A stretch of DNA of 64,000 nucleotides. Origin: Winogradskyella schleiferi. Lineage in GTDB: Bacteria > Bacteroidota > Bacteroidia > Flavobacteriales > Flavobacteriaceae. The stretch covers positions 2,510,501 to 2,574,500 of the forward strand of contig NZ_CP053351.1 in the NCBI RefSeq assembly GCF_013394655.1, in the 5' to 3' direction. The notes below the pieces were generated by a model. That model saw only the letters and a list, made by a program, of their open reading frames with translations. It did not search any database and was not told the DNA's origin. The translations under genes were made by a program, and so were the position numbers. Of this stretch, positions 63,481 through 64,000 are shown piece by piece. Numbering within the stretch: the first letter of the stretch is position 1; every line of letters starts with the position of its first letter.

Positions 63481-63926
63481 CAAAGTCATCAGATAGCTGG
63501 CTCCAGTTGGCAGTGACACTAAATATACATTCATATTCTTAGAAAGTCATATTCTAAGAATTAGAACATAACAATAGTTTATACTCAAGTCCTAAATTTC
63601 GACAACGTCGAAAAACATCAAAATTCAGAAATAATGAACGAAGAAACGTAAGTGCGAAGCGCAGCTTCAAGCATGAAGTTTCGAAAGAGAATGGTGCTTT
63701 AGCAATTTCCTATATTTTGATTGTGATTTTTTGGTTCGTTTTGTTTCAAGACAAAATGAATAAATAGACAGAAAAGAGATTCACATGTCCTACGCCCATA
63801 TCAATTGGCAAACAAACTTATAATAAAGCACATTTCCTTATTTTTTCTTTGCAACTCTGCATATTTACGTAAAATTTCCCATCTTAAATTCTTAACTTTG
63901 AATACAATTTTTTAAACCTTAAACCT
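63481..63926. other. 446-base intergenic region with several hairpins
   Basis: No gene seen. It holds a 10-pair hairpin (ATTCTTAGAA / TTCTAAGAAT, 63535-63561), a 7-pair one (TTTCGAC-AAC-GTCGAAA, 63597-63613) and GAAGC-GCA-GCTTC (63656-63668). The first may end the ATPase transcript but lacks a T-run. Confidence 0.55.
63893..63900 (+). promoter_or_regulatory. -7 promoter element of the cobalamin adenosyltransferase gene (TAACTTTG)
   Basis: An exact TAnnTTTG match 26 bases before the TTG start at 63927. Confidence 0.45.
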
Positions 63927-64000
63927 TGAAAATATATACAAAAACAGGAGACAAAGGCACAACAGCACTTTTCGGTGGTACTCGCGTTCCTAAACACCAC
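63927..64000 (+). CDS. PduO-type cob(I)alamin adenosyltransferase, N-terminal start (3' end outside window)
   Basis: From TTG 63927 the frame reads MKIYTKTGDKGTTALFGGTR followed by VPKH, the diagnostic start of PduO-type ATP:cob(I)alamin adenosyltransferases, whose TKTGDxGxTxLFGG loop binds ATP. The enzyme makes adenosylcobalamin in the cytoplasm. Only some 24 residues are inside the window. The start codon is TTG, as no ATG is near. Confidence 0.85.

Overview
The window is AT-rich bacterial DNA with almost no Shine-Dalgarno sequences. It has repeated TAnnTTTG promoter elements of the Bacteroidota type, a secreted protein with a type IX secretion (T9SS) C-terminal sorting domain, a PorV/PorQ-family protein and many TTG starts. 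Gene content and intergenic repeat families fit a marine-type Flavobacteriaceae chromosome. No tRNA, rRNA or CRISPR array was seen.

Bases 1-20,600 are mostly housekeeping. They hold the end of a fused 2-oxoacid dehydrogenase E1, a THUMP RNA methyltransferase divergent from a second methyltransferase through a palindromic promoter, a ZIP metal transporter, and a RES/Xre toxin-antitoxin pair. Next comes a decayed patch (about 5,900-7,800) with remnants of IS1182-like and IS110-like transposases and a secreted-protein gene interrupted by a stop codon. After it lie a T9SS beta-helix protein, a TPR lipoprotein, a cyclophilin-FKBP fusion, recQ, the kdsD-tatC-carboxymuconolactone decarboxylase group, lptB, a DUF808 protein and pssA. 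A PorV/PorQ-like gene and a DUF4105 gene follow.

Bases 22,954-59,789 form a surface-polysaccharide locus of 33 genes, all on the minus strand, read from a recognisable promoter upstream of wza. In transcription order it holds Wza (export) and Wzc (tyrosine autokinase), a short initiating sugar-phosphate transferase, a nucleotide-sugar dehydrogenase with its partner epimerase, and the ABC exporter Wzm/Wzt. A long decoration and assembly section follows: sulfotransferase, pyruvyl transferase, eleven glycosyltransferases (seven GT4, three GT2, one GT32), three methyltransferases and an ATP-grasp enzyme. It also includes an MBOAT/SGNH/acyltransferase-3 O-acylation group, and a block of deacetylase-like, FemAB-like, GNAT, TylF-like and transglutaminase-like genes. 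The locus ends with an O-antigen ligase/polymerase, a last GT4 and a second, long initiating transferase. No Wzx flippase is visible.

Bases 59,890-64,000 carry an ABC-F protein, an O-methyltransferase-like protein, a LolD/MacB-like ATPase and the start of a PduO-type cobalamin adenosyltransferase. Intergenic spaces are rich in repeats: CCCGATAGC palindromes, CGCAAAG-type long hairpins, a two-copy element whose central hairpin differs between copies, a heptamer array and a 17-bp inverted-repeat element beside wzm. These are the least explained parts of the window.
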